Source: Fidelibacterota bacterium
GTDB lineage: Bacteria > Fidelibacterota > Fidelibacteria > Fidelibacterales > Fidelibacteraceae
Direction of reading: 5' to 3'
Length of the DNA: 17,064 nt
NCBI GenBank assembly: GCA_030629925.1
Contig: DAOVOB010000004.1
Location: forward strand, 1-17,064
Below are positions 1-8,615 of this stretch, piece by piece. The position numbers were made by a program, and so were the translations under genes. The first letter of the stretch is position 1. Every line of letters begins with the position of its first letter. The notes under the pieces were generated by a model. The model worked only from the letters and a program-made list of their open reading frames with translations, was not told the origin of the DNA and ran no database searches.

Positions 1-1
1 C

Positions 2-724
2 TTGAGTGAATACGAATTCCCCGGTGATGACATTCCGATCATTATGGGTTCAGCTCTGGAAGCATTGAACAATCCCGATGATCCGGAAAAGACCAAAAGC
101 ATTCAGGAGCTGATGGACGCAGTAGATTCATACATTCCGCTGCCAGTCCGTTCAATAGACAAGCCATTCCTGATGCCGATTGAAGATGTATTTTCAATTA
201 CGGGACGAGGAACGGTAGGAACCGGCCGAATTGAACGCGGTGTTATTAAAGTTGGAGAAGAAGTAGAAATTATTGGTATCGAAGAAGGCGCCAAGAAAAC
301 AGTGGTAACCGGAGTAGAAATGTTCCGCAAGCTATTGGATCGTGGAGAAGCCGGAGACAATGCCGGATTGTTGCTTCGAGGAATTGACAAAGAATGGTTA
401 CGTCGCGGCATGGTTGTGGCAAAACCAAAGTCAATTCATCCTCATAAGAATTTCAAAGCCAAATTCTACGTACTGAAAAAAGAAGAGGGCGGCCGTCATA
501 CTCCATTTATGGATGGCTATCGTCCCCAGTTCTATTTTCGTACAACAGATGTAACTGGCTCGATCAAACTACCTGATGGCGTAGAGATGGTAATGCCTGG
601 CGATAACATCGAAGCAGTTGTAGAACTGATCGTACCTATCGCTATGGAAAAAGAACTGCGTTTCGCAATTCGCGAAGGCGGTCGTACTGTAGGCGCCGGT
701 GTTGTAACAGAGATTATTGAATAA
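2..724 (+). CDS. tuf: Elongation factor Tu, C-terminal part (5' end outside window)
   Basis: EF-Tu is the GTPase that delivers aminoacyl-tRNA to the ribosomal A site in the cytoplasm. The visible 240 residues begin just before the segment YEFPGDD, which in known EF-Tu lies about 155 residues into the protein. They include the G5 element (SAL, residues 17-19 of the fragment), then the entry to domain II ([18 protein letters not shown]), and domain III ([21 protein letters not shown]), ending with the usual GAGVVTEII. With about 155 missing residues the full protein would be about 395 aa, the normal size. The TTG at position 2 is an internal leucine codon, not a start. The gene is followed 14 nt later by rpsJ, the usual tuf-rpsJ junction of the str and S10 operons. 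Identification is secure; the N-terminal GTPase motifs cannot be seen. Confidence 0.98.
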   Translation: MSEYEFPGDDIPIIMGSALEALNNPDDPEKTKSIQELMDAVDSYIPLPVRSIDKPFLMPIEDVFSITGRGTVGTGRIERGVIKVGEEVEIIGIEEGAKKTVVTGVEMFRKLLDRGEAGDNAGLLLRGIDKEWLRRGMVVAKPKSIHPHKNFKAKFYVLKKEEGGRHTPFMDGYRPQFYFRTTDVTGSIKLPDGVEMVMPGDNIEAVVELIVPIAMEKELRFAIREGGRTVGAGVVTEIIE

Positions 725-738
725 AGGCATAGAGCATT

Positions 739-1047
739 ATGGCAGGACAAAAAATACGCATTGCGTTAAAATCATATGATCACAATCTTCTCGACAAATC
801 AACGGAGAAGATCGTTCAGCGCGCAAAAGCAACCGGAGCCGTTATTTCGGGTCCGATCCCTTTGCCGACTAAACGTACGGTTGTGACGGTTAACCGTTCA
901 CCGCACGTAAACAAAAAATCGCGCGAACAATTTCAGATCAAAGTACATAAGCGCATTATAGAAATCCTGAATACCACGACGAAGACCATCGATGAATTGA
1001 TGAAGTTAGACTTACCTGCCGGCGTGGATATTGAAATTAAGGTTTAA
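739..1047 (+). CDS. rpsJ: 30S ribosomal protein S10 (NusE)
   Basis: S10 is a head protein of the 30S subunit. As NusE it also pairs with NusB in antitermination and contacts NusG, linking transcription to translation. The 102-aa length is typical. The N-terminal [11 protein letters not shown] strand, the GPIPLPTKR segment (residues 39-46) and the [15 protein letters not shown] stretch (51-65) are family hallmarks; residues about 46-68 form the long loop that reaches into 16S rRNA or binds NusB. The C-terminus [11 protein letters not shown] is also standard. It starts at ATG with an AAAGG element overlapping the tuf stop. It is the first gene of the S10 block; the 65-nt gap downstream is the largest inside the cluster. 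Confidence 0.99.
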   Translation: MAGQKIRIALKSYDHNLLDKSTEKIVQRAKATGAVISGPIPLPTKRTVVTVNRSPHVNKKSREQFQIKVHKRIIEILNTTTKTIDELMKLDLPAGVDIEIKV

Positions 1048-1112
1048 CACAAACCCTAACATGTAGGGCTGCTCAGCAAAGAGAGCTCTTATGAATAGAA
1101 AAGGTTAAAACT
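1048..1112 (+). promoter_or_regulatory. rpsJ-rplC intergenic leader with small hairpin and mini-ORF
   Basis: This 65-nt gap is the longest between any two genes from tuf to rplQ. CCCTA at 1054-1058 pairs with TAGGG at 1064-1068 around a 5-nt loop. Further on, ATG at 1091 opens a five-codon frame (M N R K G, stop 1106-1108) ending 4 nt before the GTG start of rplC. AAAAGG at 1099-1104, inside that mini-ORF, serves as the rplC Shine-Dalgarno at 8-nt spacing. No T-run follows the hairpin, so it is not an intrinsic terminator. A role in setting rplC expression is possible but not shown by sequence alone. Confidence 0.35.
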
Positions 1113-1742
1113 GTGAACGGAATCATAGGAAAAAAAGTTGGTATGACCCGCATATTCGATGAACGAGGCCGGAATATTCCGGTAACGGTCATCGAAGCCG
1201 GACCATGCTTTGTAACACAGATCAAAACGGACGAAACTGACGGATATACCGCAGTGCAAGTCGGCTTTGACGAAGTTCGGGAGAAGATCATTACTAAACC
1301 TGAACTTGGTCACCTTAAAGGCGCCGGCAAAGTCTTGCGAACTCTGAAAGAATTTCGCCTAGACGAAGTAAACGACCTTAAAGTTGGTGACGAGATCAAT
1401 GTTGGCATCTTTGAAAAAGGTGACATTGTAGCGGTAACCGGAAGATCCAAAGGTAAAGGATTTCAGGGAACCATGAAACGTCATAACTTTTCCGGTGGCC
1501 CTGCGACACACGGTCAGAAAGACCGTCTTCGTGCACCCGGTTCGATCGGTGCAGGTTCATCTCCTTCCCGTGTTTGGAAAGGTATGAAAATGTCAGGTCA
1601 GATGGGTAACGAAACAGTGACCGTAAGTAATATCGAAGTTATTGAAATTCGTTCTGATAAGAATATCCTATTGGTTAAAGGCAGCGTTCCCGGATCGAGG
1701 AACGGTATCTTGCAACTTATTAAAGCGGGAGATACAGAATGA
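1113..1742 (+). CDS. rplC: 50S ribosomal protein L3
   Basis: L3 is an early-assembly 50S protein whose central loop reaches toward the peptidyl transferase centre. The 209-aa product begins with the conserved [17 protein letters not shown]. It carries the family signature [15 protein letters not shown] (112-126), the GGPATHGQK stretch (128-136) and [15 protein letters not shown] (143-157). The last of these lies by the conserved glutamine region that is methylated in some bacteria. The start is GTG; no ATG is available upstream in frame that would give a normal N-terminus, and AAAAGG lies 8 nt before it. The stop TGA overlaps the rplD ATG by 4 bp (ATGA at 1739-1742), implying translational coupling. 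Confidence 0.98.
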   Translation: MNGIIGKKVGMTRIFDERGRNIPVTVIEAGPCFVTQIKTDETDGYTAVQVGFDEVREKIITKPELGHLKGAGKVLRTLKEFRLDEVNDLKVGDEINVGIFEKGDIVAVTGRSKGKGFQGTMKRHNFSGGPATHGQKDRLRAPGSIGAGSSPSRVWKGMKMSGQMGNETVTVSNIEVIEIRSDKNILLVKGSVPGSRNGILQLIKAGDTE

Positions 1743-2365
1743 AAATAGATGTCTTAAAAACCAATGGTGAAAAATTGGATAAGAAGGTGGATCTGGCAAA
1801 GGAAGTATTTGGTATAGAACCCAATGAACATACCATGTACCTCGCAGTGAAGGCAGAACTTGCCAACATGCGTCAGGGAACACACAAAACCAAGACTCGT
1901 GGTGACTCACGAGGTGGTGGGGCAAAGCCCTGGAAACAAAAAGGTCGCGGAACCGCTCGTTCAGGTTCACGCCGTTCCCCAGTTTGGGTCGGTGGTGGAC
2001 GCGCTTTCGGTCCCGAACCTCATCTGTATACGACTAAACTGCCTAAGAAGGTCAAACGCCTTGCTCGTCGCAGTGCTTTGTCACAGAAGATGAATGAAAA
2101 AGCCGTTCTTGTCGTTGATGATTTTAATCTGAAAGTAGCTAAAACAAGCAGTCTTGTTGCGATACTTGAAAAGCTGGGTTTAACAGGCAAGAAATTGACC
2201 GTCCTAGTCTCAGACATTACAGAGAATCTCTTTCTGTCAGCACGAAATATCCCCAATGTATATATTGTTGCTGCCGAACGTGCCTCTACGTATGAGATCA
2301 TGGATTGTGAAATGCTTGTTATTGAAAAATCCGCTGTCAAGAGCATCAACGAGGCCCTTAAATAA
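1739..2365 (+). CDS. rplD: 50S ribosomal protein L4
   Basis: L4 binds 23S rRNA and lines part of the peptide exit tunnel with its extended loop. In enterobacteria it also represses its own operon. The 208-aa protein has a globular N-terminal part and a long basic, glycine-rich loop at about residues 48-91 ([37 protein letters not shown]), followed by [15 protein letters not shown]. The C-terminal half is more variable, as usual for L4. The start overlaps the rplC stop. The S10-operon leader where L4 acts in E. coli would lie upstream of rpsJ. Here that position is only a 14-nt gap after tuf, so an E. coli-type L4 attenuator there is unlikely. Confidence 0.98.
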   Translation: MKIDVLKTNGEKLDKKVDLAKEVFGIEPNEHTMYLAVKAELANMRQGTHKTKTRGDSRGGGAKPWKQKGRGTARSGSRRSPVWVGGGRAFGPEPHLYTTKLPKKVKRLARRSALSQKMNEKAVLVVDDFNLKVAKTSSLVAILEKLGLTGKKLTVLVSDITENLFLSARNIPNVYIVAAERASTYEIMDCEMLVIEKSAVKSINEALK

Positions 2366-2379
2366 GGAATGGCGAGCAG

Positions 2380-2697
2380 ATGAAAAAGAATATCATAATC
2401 CGACCGATCTTGACCGAAAAGATCAGTATCATGAGCGAAGAGTTGGGCAAGTATGCCTTTGTCGTTGCTCCCGATGCGAATAAGATCGAGATCAAGAGGG
2501 CAATTGAAGATCGTTTTAACGTACAGGTAACTGGCGTTAGGACGATGAACAGAAAAGGTAAAGTGAAATCAATGACTGTTCGCAGTGGCGGACGAGTAAT
2601 TCGGACAGAAGGTAGCCGGTCAAAATGGAAAAAGGCGATCGTAACCCTTGCTGAAGGAAGTAAAATTGATTTCTTTGAAGGCGAAACCGCTGTTTAA
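2380..2697 (+). CDS. rplW: 50S ribosomal protein L23
   Basis: L23 sits at the exit of the nascent peptide tunnel, where trigger factor, SRP and the translocon dock. The 105-aa protein shows the N-terminal IIRPILTEK motif (6-14), [25 protein letters not shown] in the middle, and the RNA-binding loop [11 protein letters not shown] (54-64). It ends in an acidic-hydrophobic strand, [10 protein letters not shown]. The AAGGAA element overlapping the rplD stop lies upstream of the ATG. Length and order between L4 and L2 are canonical. Confidence 0.98.
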   Translation: MKKNIIIRPILTEKISIMSEELGKYAFVVAPDANKIEIKRAIEDRFNVQVTGVRTMNRKGKVKSMTVRSGGRVIRTEGSRSKWKKAIVTLAEGSKIDFFEGETAV

Positions 2698-2711
2698 GGA
2701 ATAGGAATAAT

Positions 2712-3542
2712 ATGGCTTTAAAGAGCTACAAACCGCATACTCCTGGTCAACGTTATAAAACTACATTGGTTTTTGATGAATTGACTAAGAAAGCACCGGA
2801 AAAATCACTGCTGAAACCGAATCCCAAGAGCGGTGGTCGTAACAATATGGGTCGCATTACCTCCCGCAGACGCGGTGGTGGTCATAAACGTCATTATCGT
2901 ATGATCGATTTCAAACGTAATAAATTTGGCGTACCCGCTCGCGTTGCAGCTATTGAATACGATCCTAATCGTTCGGCAAACATTGCTCTGCTCGTTTATG
3001 TAGATGGTGAAAAAACATACATCATTTGCCCCGCAGATGTTAAAGTTGGCGATCAGCTGATATCCGGTCCAGACGCACCCGTTAAAAAAGGGAATGCGTT
3101 ACCATTGAAAAACATCCCCGCAGGTACTCAAGTTCATAGTGTTGAAATGAAGCCTGGCAAAGGGGCCCAAATTGCCAGAGGCGCCGGTGCCGGTGCTCAG
3201 ATCATGGCAAAAGAGGGAAAATATGTAACGATTAAACTTCCTTCGGGCGAAATAAGATTGATCTTGGATACTTGCCTTGCCACTATTGGTGAAGTTGGTA
3301 ATAAAGATCATCAAAATGTCACCCTTGGGAAAGCTGGTCGCAATCGTTGGAAAGGCAGACGCCCGAAAGTTCGTGGTGTTGCTATGAACCCGGTTGATCA
3401 CCCCATGGGCGGTGGTGAAGGTAAAACCTCTGGTGGTGGACATCCACGTACACCTTGGGGCAAACCGACCAAAGGTTATAAAACACGTAAGAAAAATAAT
3501 CCGAGCAACAAGTACATTGTTGCACGTCGGAAGAAAAAGTAA
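2712..3542 (+). CDS. rplB: 50S ribosomal protein L2
   Basis: L2 is one of the most conserved ribosomal proteins. It bridges the two subunits and supports the peptidyl transferase centre. The 276-aa product matches the usual 273-277 aa. Visible landmarks are the N-terminal [32 protein letters not shown] in the RNA-binding part, and near the C-terminus [17 protein letters not shown]. The last contains the conserved histidine (about residue 230, equivalent to E. coli H229). The tail [16 protein letters not shown] is standard. An AGGAAT repeat upstream of the ATG gives the ribosome site. There is nothing unusual in it. Confidence 0.99.
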   Translation: MALKSYKPHTPGQRYKTTLVFDELTKKAPEKSLLKPNPKSGGRNNMGRITSRRRGGGHKRHYRMIDFKRNKFGVPARVAAIEYDPNRSANIALLVYVDGEKTYIICPADVKVGDQLISGPDAPVKKGNALPLKNIPAGTQVHSVEMKPGKGAQIARGAGAGAQIMAKEGKYVTIKLPSGEIRLILDTCLATIGEVGNKDHQNVTLGKAGRNRWKGRRPKVRGVAMNPVDHPMGGGEGKTSGGGHPRTPWGKPTKGYKTRKKNNPSNKYIVARRKKK

Positions 3543-3554
3543 AGGTGAATACAT

Positions 3555-3812
3555 ATGCCTAGGTCATTAAAAAAAGGTCCTTATGTTGATGAATCACTGC
3601 TGAAGAAAGTGGATCAAATAATGGAATCCGGTAAGAAAAAGGTTATTAAAACCTGGTCTCGCCGCTCTACTATCACACCGAACTTTGTCGGTTACACTTT
3701 TGCAGTACATAATGGTAGGAAATTCATCCCGATCTATGTCACCGAAAATATGGTTGGCCATAAATTGGGCGAATTCGCACCCACGCGAACATATCGCGGA
3801 CATAAGTCATAA
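3555..3812 (+). CDS. rpsS: 30S ribosomal protein S19
   Basis: S19 lies in the 30S head with S13 and contacts 16S rRNA near the A-site tRNA side. The 85-aa protein has the characteristic start [17 protein letters not shown], the KTWSRRSTI segment (34-42) and the C-terminal block [17 protein letters not shown]. The preceding AAAGGTG follows the rplB stop, with a 12-nt gap. Length, order and sequence are all canonical. Confidence 0.99.
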   Translation: MPRSLKKGPYVDESLLKKVDQIMESGKKKVIKTWSRRSTITPNFVGYTFAVHNGRKFIPIYVTENMVGHKLGEFAPTRTYRGHKS

Positions 3813-3829
3813 ACAAGAGTAGGTAAATA

Positions 3830-4207
3830 ATGAAAGCTCGTGCAGTAAACAAGTACATACGACAAAGTGCCAAAAAGATGAAGCCTATGCTCGACATGGT
3901 TCGAGGCAAACAGGTGAATTCCGCTATAAATATGCTTGCGTTCATGCCGAAGAAGGCAGCCAAGCTAGTTGAATTGACCACACGTTCCGCTGTTTCAAAT
4001 TTGCTGAATTCAGAAGAAGGTGCAAAGGTTAATCCCGATGAATTGATTATCGCGGAAGCATATGCAAATCAAGGCCCCGTCATGAAACGTATTCGTCCCC
4101 GTTCAATGGGACGTGCATACATGATCCGGAAACGCACTTGTCATTTAACGATCGTTGTCGCAACACCGGAAATCGATGTTGAGAACGAAACGAAAGAGAA
4201 GGAGTAA
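3830..4207 (+). CDS. rplV: 50S ribosomal protein L22
   Basis: L22 contacts all domains of 23S rRNA, and its long beta-hairpin lines the exit tunnel constriction beside L4. The 125-aa protein begins MKARAVNKYIRQSAKKM and includes MVRGKQVNSAINML. The tunnel hairpin region lies at about residues 82-100 (GPVMKRIRPRSMGRAYMIRK), the place where macrolide-resistance changes occur in other bacteria; no deletion is evident here. The C-terminus is a short acidic tail (ENETKEKE), slightly longer than the E. coli 110-aa form, which is common outside Proteobacteria. The gene is 3 nt from rpsC. Confidence 0.98.
   Translation: MKARAVNKYIRQSAKKMKPMLDMVRGKQVNSAINMLAFMPKKAAKLVELTTRSAVSNLLNSEEGAKVNPDELIIAEAYANQGPVMKRIRPRSMGRAYMIRKRTCHLTIVVATPEIDVENETKEKE
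4199..4205 (+). promoter_or_regulatory. Strong Shine-Dalgarno deciding the TTG start of rpsC
   Basis: AAGGAGT at 4199-4205 overlaps the end of rplV and lies about 6 nt before TTG 4211. It supports TTG as the true start of rpsC, giving the universal N-terminus MGQKTHP. Confidence 0.8.
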
Positions 4208-4210
4208 ACC

Positions 4211-4840
4211 TTGGGTCAAAAAACACATCCATATGGTTTTCGTCTTGGTATAACAAGAGAATGGCTCTCAAATTGGTATGATGAGCGCAACTTTGCTGCA
4301 AAACTCAACGAAGATCTAATGCTCCGTAAGTATTTGAAGAAACGTTTATCAAATGCCGGTATCGCAAAGGTTGAGATCGAACGGACATCTAAAGCGATAT
4401 CTATTACGATCCATACCTCTCGTCCCGGTGTTGTCATCGGTTCAAAAGGTAAAGAAGTTGATCAGTTACGCGAAGAGATCAGAAAGCTGACCCAATTTGA
4501 CGTTAACGTTAATGTTGTAGAAATTAAAAAACCTGAATTGAACGCATACTTGGTGGGCGAGAACATTGCTCAGCAGTTGGTTAAAAAGATGCCTTTCCGT
4601 CGTATCCTGAAGCGTAGTATCCAAAATACAATGCGCCAGGGAGCCGAAGGTATTCGTATCCAGCTTTCCGGTCGTCTCGGTGGTGCTGAAATGGCACGCA
4701 AGGAAACGGCTCGTGAAGGACGAGTTCCTCTGCATACTTTGCGTTCTGATATTGATTATGCTGAAGTAACAGCATTCACAACTTATGGTTGTATCGGTAT
4801 CAAGGTGTGGATTTGCAACGGTGAAGTATCTACAATCTAA
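4211..4840 (+). CDS. rpsC: 30S ribosomal protein S3
   Basis: S3 forms part of the mRNA entry channel in the 30S head and has helicase-related function with S4 and S5. The 209-aa protein starts at TTG with the universal [14 protein letters not shown]. The KH domain is visible with its GxxG loop (GSKG, residues 77-80) after [14 protein letters not shown]. The C-terminal half has [35 protein letters not shown] and [11 protein letters not shown], all conserved. It ends soon after GCIGIKVWI, without the longer basic tail seen in E. coli (233 aa), which is common in many phyla. Confidence 0.98.
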   Translation: MGQKTHPYGFRLGITREWLSNWYDERNFAAKLNEDLMLRKYLKKRLSNAGIAKVEIERTSKAISITIHTSRPGVVIGSKGKEVDQLREEIRKLTQFDVNVNVVEIKKPELNAYLVGENIAQQLVKKMPFRRILKRSIQNTMRQGAEGIRIQLSGRLGGAEMARKETAREGRVPLHTLRSDIDYAEVTAFTTYGCIGIKVWICNGEVSTI

Positions 4841-4857
4841 CAGGAATGGAGTAAGGT

Positions 4858-5277
4858 ATGTTAGTGCCTAGAAAGGTAAAATACAGAAAACAACATCGCG
4901 GCCGTCGCGCCGGTTTGGCATATCGTGGTTCTACAGTCAGTTTCGGAGATTATGGTTTAAAGGCCATGGAAGCTTGCTGGCTAACCAGTCGTCAGATCGA
5001 AGCAAGTCGTGTTGCCATATCACGTATTGTCCGTAAACACGGTAAAATGTGGATCCGTATATTCCCGGACAAACCGGTATCAAAGAAACCTGCTGAAACC
5101 CGTCAGGGTAAAGGTAAAGGTGGACCGGAATTTTGGGTTGCGGTCATCAAACCGGGCCGTATCCTCTTTGAAGTAGAAGGGGTAAGTGAAGAAATGGCGA
5201 AAGAAGCATTCCGTCTGGCCGGCCATAAATTACCCATCAAGGTAAAAATGGTCAAACGACGTGAATTGGGAGGATAA
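4858..5277 (+). CDS. rplP: 50S ribosomal protein L16
   Basis: L16 organises the A-site region of the 50S subunit and contacts aminoacyl-tRNA. The 139-aa product begins [17 protein letters not shown], includes [21 protein letters not shown], and has the conserved loop [15 protein letters not shown]. That loop holds the arginine (about residue 82) equivalent to the one hydroxylated in E. coli. AHKLP-type C-terminal features ([16 protein letters not shown]) are present. Purine-rich GGAGTAAGG precedes the ATG, 17 nt after rpsC. Confidence 0.99.
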   Translation: MLVPRKVKYRKQHRGRRAGLAYRGSTVSFGDYGLKAMEACWLTSRQIEASRVAISRIVRKHGKMWIRIFPDKPVSKKPAETRQGKGKGGPEFWVAVIKPGRILFEVEGVSEEMAKEAFRLAGHKLPIKVKMVKRRELGG

Positions 5278-5280
5278 TCG

Positions 5281-5484
5281 ATGTTATCTAAGGCCGAATT
5301 GAAAGAATTAACAAAAGATGAAGTGATTGTAAAATTACGTGATGACGAAGAGGCGCTGATGAATCTGCGTTTCCAGCACGCTTTGCAGCAACTTGAAAAC
5401 CCGGGCCAGTTACGTTATTTGAAACGGGAAGTTGCCCAGCTTAAAACAATCATTCATGAGTATGAACTCGGATTGCGTAAATAA
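5281..5484 (+). CDS. rpmC: 50S ribosomal protein L29
   Basis: L29 is a small two-helix protein at the tunnel exit next to L23, part of the docking platform for nascent-chain factors. The 67-aa product is helical. It has [14 protein letters not shown] at the N-terminus, the hallmark [19 protein letters not shown], and [13 protein letters not shown] in the second helix. It begins 3 nt after the rplP stop, with GGGAGG inside the end of rplP serving as the ribosome site, so translational coupling to L16 is likely. Confidence 0.98.
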   Translation: MLSKAELKELTKDEVIVKLRDDEEALMNLRFQHALQQLENPGQLRYLKREVAQLKTIIHEYELGLRK

Positions 5485-5498
5485 CAGGAAGTTCAGAC

Positions 5499-5762
5499 AT
5501 GTCATATACAAATCGTAAAGAGAAAATCGGTGTTGTTGTTAGCAACAAGATGGACAAAACGGTCACTGTGCTGGTTAGCCGGCGGATCAAGCATCCTGTC
5601 TATGGTAAATACATTAACCGTAGCCGGAAATTCATGGTCCACGATGAAGCAAATGCTTGTCGTATCGGAGATACCATTTCCATTGTTGAAACACGTCCGA
5701 TGAGTCGTAATAAGCGTTGGCGGATCAGTGAGATCATTGATCATGCGCCGGACGCTAAATAA
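5499..5762 (+). CDS. rpsQ: 30S ribosomal protein S17
   Basis: S17 is an OB-fold primary binder of the 16S 5' domain. The 87-aa protein has [21 protein letters not shown], the HPVYGKYI segment, SRKFMVHDE, the [18 protein letters not shown] motif and a short C-terminal extension. These match the family from end to end. AGGAAG precedes the ATG and the gap from rpmC is 14 nt. There is nothing atypical. Confidence 0.99.
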   Translation: MSYTNRKEKIGVVVSNKMDKTVTVLVSRRIKHPVYGKYINRSRKFMVHDEANACRIGDTISIVETRPMSRNKRWRISEIIDHAPDAK

Positions 5763-5789
5763 GCATCAAAGTTGAAAGGCAGATAAACT

Positions 5790-6158
5790 ATGATTCAAGT
5801 TGAAAGTAGATTAAAAGTTGCTGACAACACAGGTGCAAAAATCGTACAATGCATTAAAGTACTGGGTGGAACCGGTCGCCGTTATGCAAGCCTTGGCGAT
5901 GTTATAGTCGTTACGGTAAAACAGGCGATACCGGGTGGATCAGCTAAAAAGAGTGATATTACTAGGGCTGTCATTGTTCGTACCAGTAAAGAAGTAGGTC
6001 GCCAAGATGGCTCCTACGTTCGTTTTGACGATAATGCCGTTGTGTTGATCAATGAGCAGGGTGAACCGATCGGAACTCGTATTTTTGGTCCGGTAGCCCG
6101 TGAATTGCGCGAAAAACATTACATGAAAATCGTGTCAATGGCGCCTGAAGTACTGTAA
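5790..6158 (+). CDS. rplN: 50S ribosomal protein L14
   Basis: L14 forms intersubunit bridge B8 and is the docking site for silencing factor RsfS. The 122-aa length is exactly the bacterial norm. The conserved start [17 protein letters not shown], the central [15 protein letters not shown] and [15 protein letters not shown], and the C-terminal [28 protein letters not shown] are all present. It is the first gene of the classical spc block, here preceded by only 27 nt with no promoter that stands out. Its TAA stop overlaps the Shine-Dalgarno of rplX. Confidence 0.99.
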   Translation: MIQVESRLKVADNTGAKIVQCIKVLGGTGRRYASLGDVIVVTVKQAIPGGSAKKSDITRAVIVRTSKEVGRQDGSYVRFDDNAVVLINEQGEPIGTRIFGPVARELREKHYMKIVSMAPEVL

Positions 6159-6169
6159 GGAGAAAAACT

Positions 6170-6481
6170 GTGCATATCAAAAAAGGTGATGTAGTTAAGG
6201 TTATTGCCGGTAAATACAAGGGCAAAGAAGGAAAGATCCTTAAGGTCTTCCTGAAAACCAATCGCGTTATCATCGAAGGTGTGAATTTGGTGAAACGTGC
6301 TACCCGTCCCAGCCAGCAAAACCCTCAAGGCGGCATTATTGAAAAAGAAGCCGCTATCCATGCATCCAATGTTATGTTGGTTGTTAATGGTAAGCCGTCC
6401 CGTGTAGGTACACGCATTTTGAAAGATAGTTCAAAAGTGCGTTATGCCAAGAAAACGGGCGAAACTGTGGAAGGGAAGTAA
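6170..6481 (+). CDS. rplX: 50S ribosomal protein L24
   Basis: L24 is an assembly initiator of the 50S subunit and lies near the tunnel exit. The 103-aa protein begins with its KOW motif ([22 protein letters not shown]), followed by [13 protein letters not shown], the HASNVM strand and the C-terminal [11 protein letters not shown]. The start is GTG; AAGGAG at 6157-6162 overlaps the rplN stop and sits 7 nt upstream. No internal ATG would preserve the KOW motif. Its stop is 3 nt before the rplE start. Confidence 0.98.
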   Translation: MHIKKGDVVKVIAGKYKGKEGKILKVFLKTNRVIIEGVNLVKRATRPSQQNPQGGIIEKEAAIHASNVMLVVNGKPSRVGTRILKDSSKVRYAKKTGETVEGK

Positions 6482-6484
6482 AGA

Positions 6485-7045
6485 ATGAGCAATACCCCAA
6501 CATTACAAAAATTGTATAAAGAAGAGATTACACCATCTCTTATTAAAACATTCGGGTATAAGAATGTAATGCAAGTCCCTAAACTCTCTAAGATCACATT
6601 AAGCATCGGCCTAGGCACTGCGCGTGAAGACAAGAGTAAATTGGAACATGCTGTTACTGATCTTACAACAATCGCCGGTCAAAAACCGGTTATTACTTAT
6701 GCGAAGAAAGCCATTTCCAATTTCAAGATCCGCAAAGGCGATCCTGTAGGTCTTATGGTTACCCTGCGCAATGTCAATATGTATGAATTCATGAATCGTT
6801 TCATCAATATTGCATTGCCGCGTGTGCGTGACTTTAATGGTCTCTCAGACAAAGCTTTTGATGGTCAGGGAAACTACTCTGTCGGTATTACCGAACAGAT
6901 TATATTTCCTGAAATTGATTATGATAAAGTGGATACTATTCGCGGAATGAACGTCACATTCACCACAACAGCGCAAACCGACCAGGAAGCATTCGAACTG
7001 CTTAAAGGTTACGGTTTTCCTTTTGTGCGCCGTGACGAAAAATAA
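6485..7045 (+). CDS. rplE: 50S ribosomal protein L5
   Basis: L5 binds 5S rRNA together with L18 in the central protuberance and contacts P-site tRNA. The 186-aa product (usual 178-187) contains [30 protein letters not shown], the conserved [20 protein letters not shown] and [29 protein letters not shown]. It also has the C-terminal [19 protein letters not shown] and GFPF. GGGAAG at the end of rplX serves as the ribosome site. The identification is unambiguous. Confidence 0.99.
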   Translation: MSNTPTLQKLYKEEITPSLIKTFGYKNVMQVPKLSKITLSIGLGTAREDKSKLEHAVTDLTTIAGQKPVITYAKKAISNFKIRKGDPVGLMVTLRNVNMYEFMNRFINIALPRVRDFNGLSDKAFDGQGNYSVGITEQIIFPEIDYDKVDTIRGMNVTFTTTAQTDQEAFELLKGYGFPFVRRDEK

Positions 7046-7058
7046 GGATTAAATTCTT

Positions 7059-7244
7059 ATGGCAAAGAAATCATTAGTAGCAAAAGCTAAGCGCGAACCT
7101 AAATTTTCCACACGGAAGTACACCCGCTGCTCACGTTGCGGTCGTCCTAAATCCGTGTACAGAAAATTCGGCCTATGCCGTATATGTTTTCGTGAACTGG
7201 CTTTAAAGGGTGAGATACCCGGTGTAACAAAAGCAAGTTGGTAA
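7059..7244 (+). CDS. rpsN: 30S ribosomal protein S14, zinc-binding (type Z) form
   Basis: S14 completes the 30S head near S3, S10 and S19. This copy is the short 61-aa type with two CxxC pairs, Cys24-Cys27 and Cys40-Cys43, which in this form bind one zinc ion. The longer, cysteine-free form seen in E. coli is about 101 aa. The C-terminus [18 protein letters not shown] is standard. The gene sits between rplE and rpsH as usual, with AAGGAT before its ATG. Bacteria with a second, zinc-independent copy usually encode it elsewhere under Zur control; none is seen here. Confidence 0.98.
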   Translation: MAKKSLVAKAKREPKFSTRKYTRCSRCGRPKSVYRKFGLCRICFRELALKGEIPGVTKASW

Positions 7245-7257
7245 AAAGAGGTAACAA

Positions 7258-7653
7258 ATGGTAACAGATCCTATTGCAGATTTTTTGACACGTATTAGAA
7301 ACGCGTCTAAAGCAGGACATCCCTGGGTAGAGATCCCGGCTAGTAAATTAAAAGCCAGGATATCTCTTGTGCTCAAGGAAAAGGGTTACATAAAAGATTT
7401 TATCTTGATCAGAGATGGTAAACAAGGAATGCTTCGTCTATACTTGAAATATCAAGAAGACGGACGTCCCGTTATTTACACTCTTGAACGAGTAAGTAAA
7501 CCCGGTCGTAGAATGTATGTTAAAAGTACAGATATCCCCCGCGTAAACAATGGTTTAGGCATTGGTATCCTGTCCACATCTCACGGTGTTATCACCGATA
7601 AAGATGCGCGCAAGATGCAAGTTGGCGGTGAATATTTGTGTAAGATATGGTAA
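7258..7653 (+). CDS. rpsH: 30S ribosomal protein S8
   Basis: S8 is a primary 16S rRNA binder in the central domain, and in E. coli it represses the spc operon. The 131-aa protein starts with DPIADFLTRIRNA. Its C-terminal domain carries RVSKPGRRMYVKSTDIPRVNNGLGIGILSTSHGVITDKDAR, ending GGEYLCKIW, all family signatures. AGAGGT precedes the ATG. In E. coli S8 acts at the L5 start; the 3-nt rplX-rplE gap here leaves little intergenic room for a copy of that site, though it could lie within coding sequence. Confidence 0.99.
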   Translation: MVTDPIADFLTRIRNASKAGHPWVEIPASKLKARISLVLKEKGYIKDFILIRDGKQGMLRLYLKYQEDGRPVIYTLERVSKPGRRMYVKSTDIPRVNNGLGIGILSTSHGVITDKDARKMQVGGEYLCKIW

Positions 7654-7665
7654 GAGAGGCTTTTT

Positions 7666-8205
7666 ATGTCGAGAATTGGTAAAAAACCCATTCCGCTCCC
7701 CAACGGGGTAACGGTAGATATAAAAGATAATGTCATTACGGTCAAAGGACCTAAAGGCGAGCTCGTAAAATCCTTTCCTGAAGGGATTACCGCTAAAACT
7801 GAGAACAATGAAGTAATTGTTGAACGTCCTTCCGATGAAAAGAAATACCGTGCTTATCACGGTTTGACTCGTGCCTTGATCGCAAACATGGTCGTAGGCG
7901 TTACGGAAGGCTATGAAATAGCACTTCAGATCGTCGGTGTTGGTTTCCAGGGAGAAGTAAGAGGCAATAAACGCCTTCTGCTTTCACTCGGATTTTCACA
8001 TCAGATCCTGATGGATGCACCTGAAGGTATTCAGTTCTCAGTGGCCCGTGATATTATCAAAGTAACGGGAATTGATAAACAGAAAGTCGGCGAAATAGCC
8101 GCTCAGATCCGCAAATTGCGCAAGCCTGAACCCTACAAGGGTAAAGGAATTCGCTATGTGGGTGAACAGATTCAGCGTAAAGCCGGTAAAACTGCCGGTG
8201 CCTAA
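7666..8205 (+). CDS. rplF: 50S ribosomal protein L6
   Basis: L6 has two similar domains. It binds 23S rRNA near the sarcin-ricin loop and the factor-binding site. The 179-aa product begins SRIGKKPIPLPNGVTV and includes the interdomain RALIANMVVGVTEGYE. The C-terminal signature EPYKGKGIRYVGEQIQRKAGKT is the conserved L6 motif. The size is normal (175-180 aa). It lies 12 nt after rpsH with AGAGG upstream, and 23 nt before rplR. Confidence 0.99.
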   Translation: MSRIGKKPIPLPNGVTVDIKDNVITVKGPKGELVKSFPEGITAKTENNEVIVERPSDEKKYRAYHGLTRALIANMVVGVTEGYEIALQIVGVGFQGEVRGNKRLLLSLGFSHQILMDAPEGIQFSVARDIIKVTGIDKQKVGEIAAQIRKLRKPEPYKGKGIRYVGEQIQRKAGKTAGA

Positions 8206-8228
8206 TCAGGCATGATAAAGGATCAATC

Positions 8229-8600
8229 ATGAAAGATAAAAGTAAATTAAAACGCGACGCAAGGATTAAGAAGAAAATCCGGATCAGGAAACGCCTGTCA
8301 GGTACTTCTGAACGTCCTCGTCTTGTTGTTTATAGAAGCAATATGCATATAAGTGCACAGATCGTCAATGATGATAATCACGAAGTTATTTGCTCGGCAA
8401 GTTCCTTTGCAAAAGACCTTCGCGCTTCACTGAAAGATAAATCTAAGTCTGATTTTAGTCTTAGTGTTGGCAAATCCATTGCCGAGAAAGCAAAAGCAAA
8501 AGGTGTTAAAGCCGTTGTTTTTGATCGGAATGGTTTTATTTATCATGGACGCGTCAAAATATTGGCAGACGCTTGCCGTAAAAACGGTTTAGAATTCTAA
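8229..8600 (+). CDS. rplR: 50S ribosomal protein L18
   Basis: L18 carries 5S rRNA into the central protuberance together with L5. The 123-aa product has a basic N-terminus (KDKSKLKRDARIKKKIRIRKRL) that contacts 5S rRNA, then GTSERPRLVVYRSNMHISAQIV. Further on are SVGKSIAEKAKAKGVKAVVFDR and the end GFIYHGRVKILADACRKNGLEF, matching the family. AAAGGAT is upstream of the ATG. It is a few residues longer than the commonest 117-122 aa, within the normal range. Confidence 0.99.
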   Translation: MKDKSKLKRDARIKKKIRIRKRLSGTSERPRLVVYRSNMHISAQIVNDDNHEVICSASSFAKDLRASLKDKSKSDFSLSVGKSIAEKAKAKGVKAVVFDRNGFIYHGRVKILADACRKNGLEF

Positions 8601-8602
8601 CT

Positions 8603-8608
8603 AAGGAG
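8603..8608 (+). promoter_or_regulatory. Strong Shine-Dalgarno deciding the TTG start of rpsE
   Basis: AAGGAG lies 7 nt before TTG 8616. No ATG or GTG in this frame gives an intact S5 N-terminus, so this site identifies TTG as the start. Confidence 0.8.
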
Positions 8609-8615
8609 TAACGCA

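Noticed and set aside
2..4. TTG as a possible start of a separate 240-aa protein
   Set aside because: The sequence continues known EF-Tu from about residue 155 onward; the real start lies upstream of the window.
1054..1068. CCCTA/TAGGG hairpin after rpsJ as an intrinsic terminator
   Set aside because: The stem has 5 bp and no T-run follows, so termination is not supported.
3099..3554. 151-codon open frame on the - strand
   Set aside because: It lies antisense to the conserved C-terminal half of rplB, with no ribosome site or recognisable domain.
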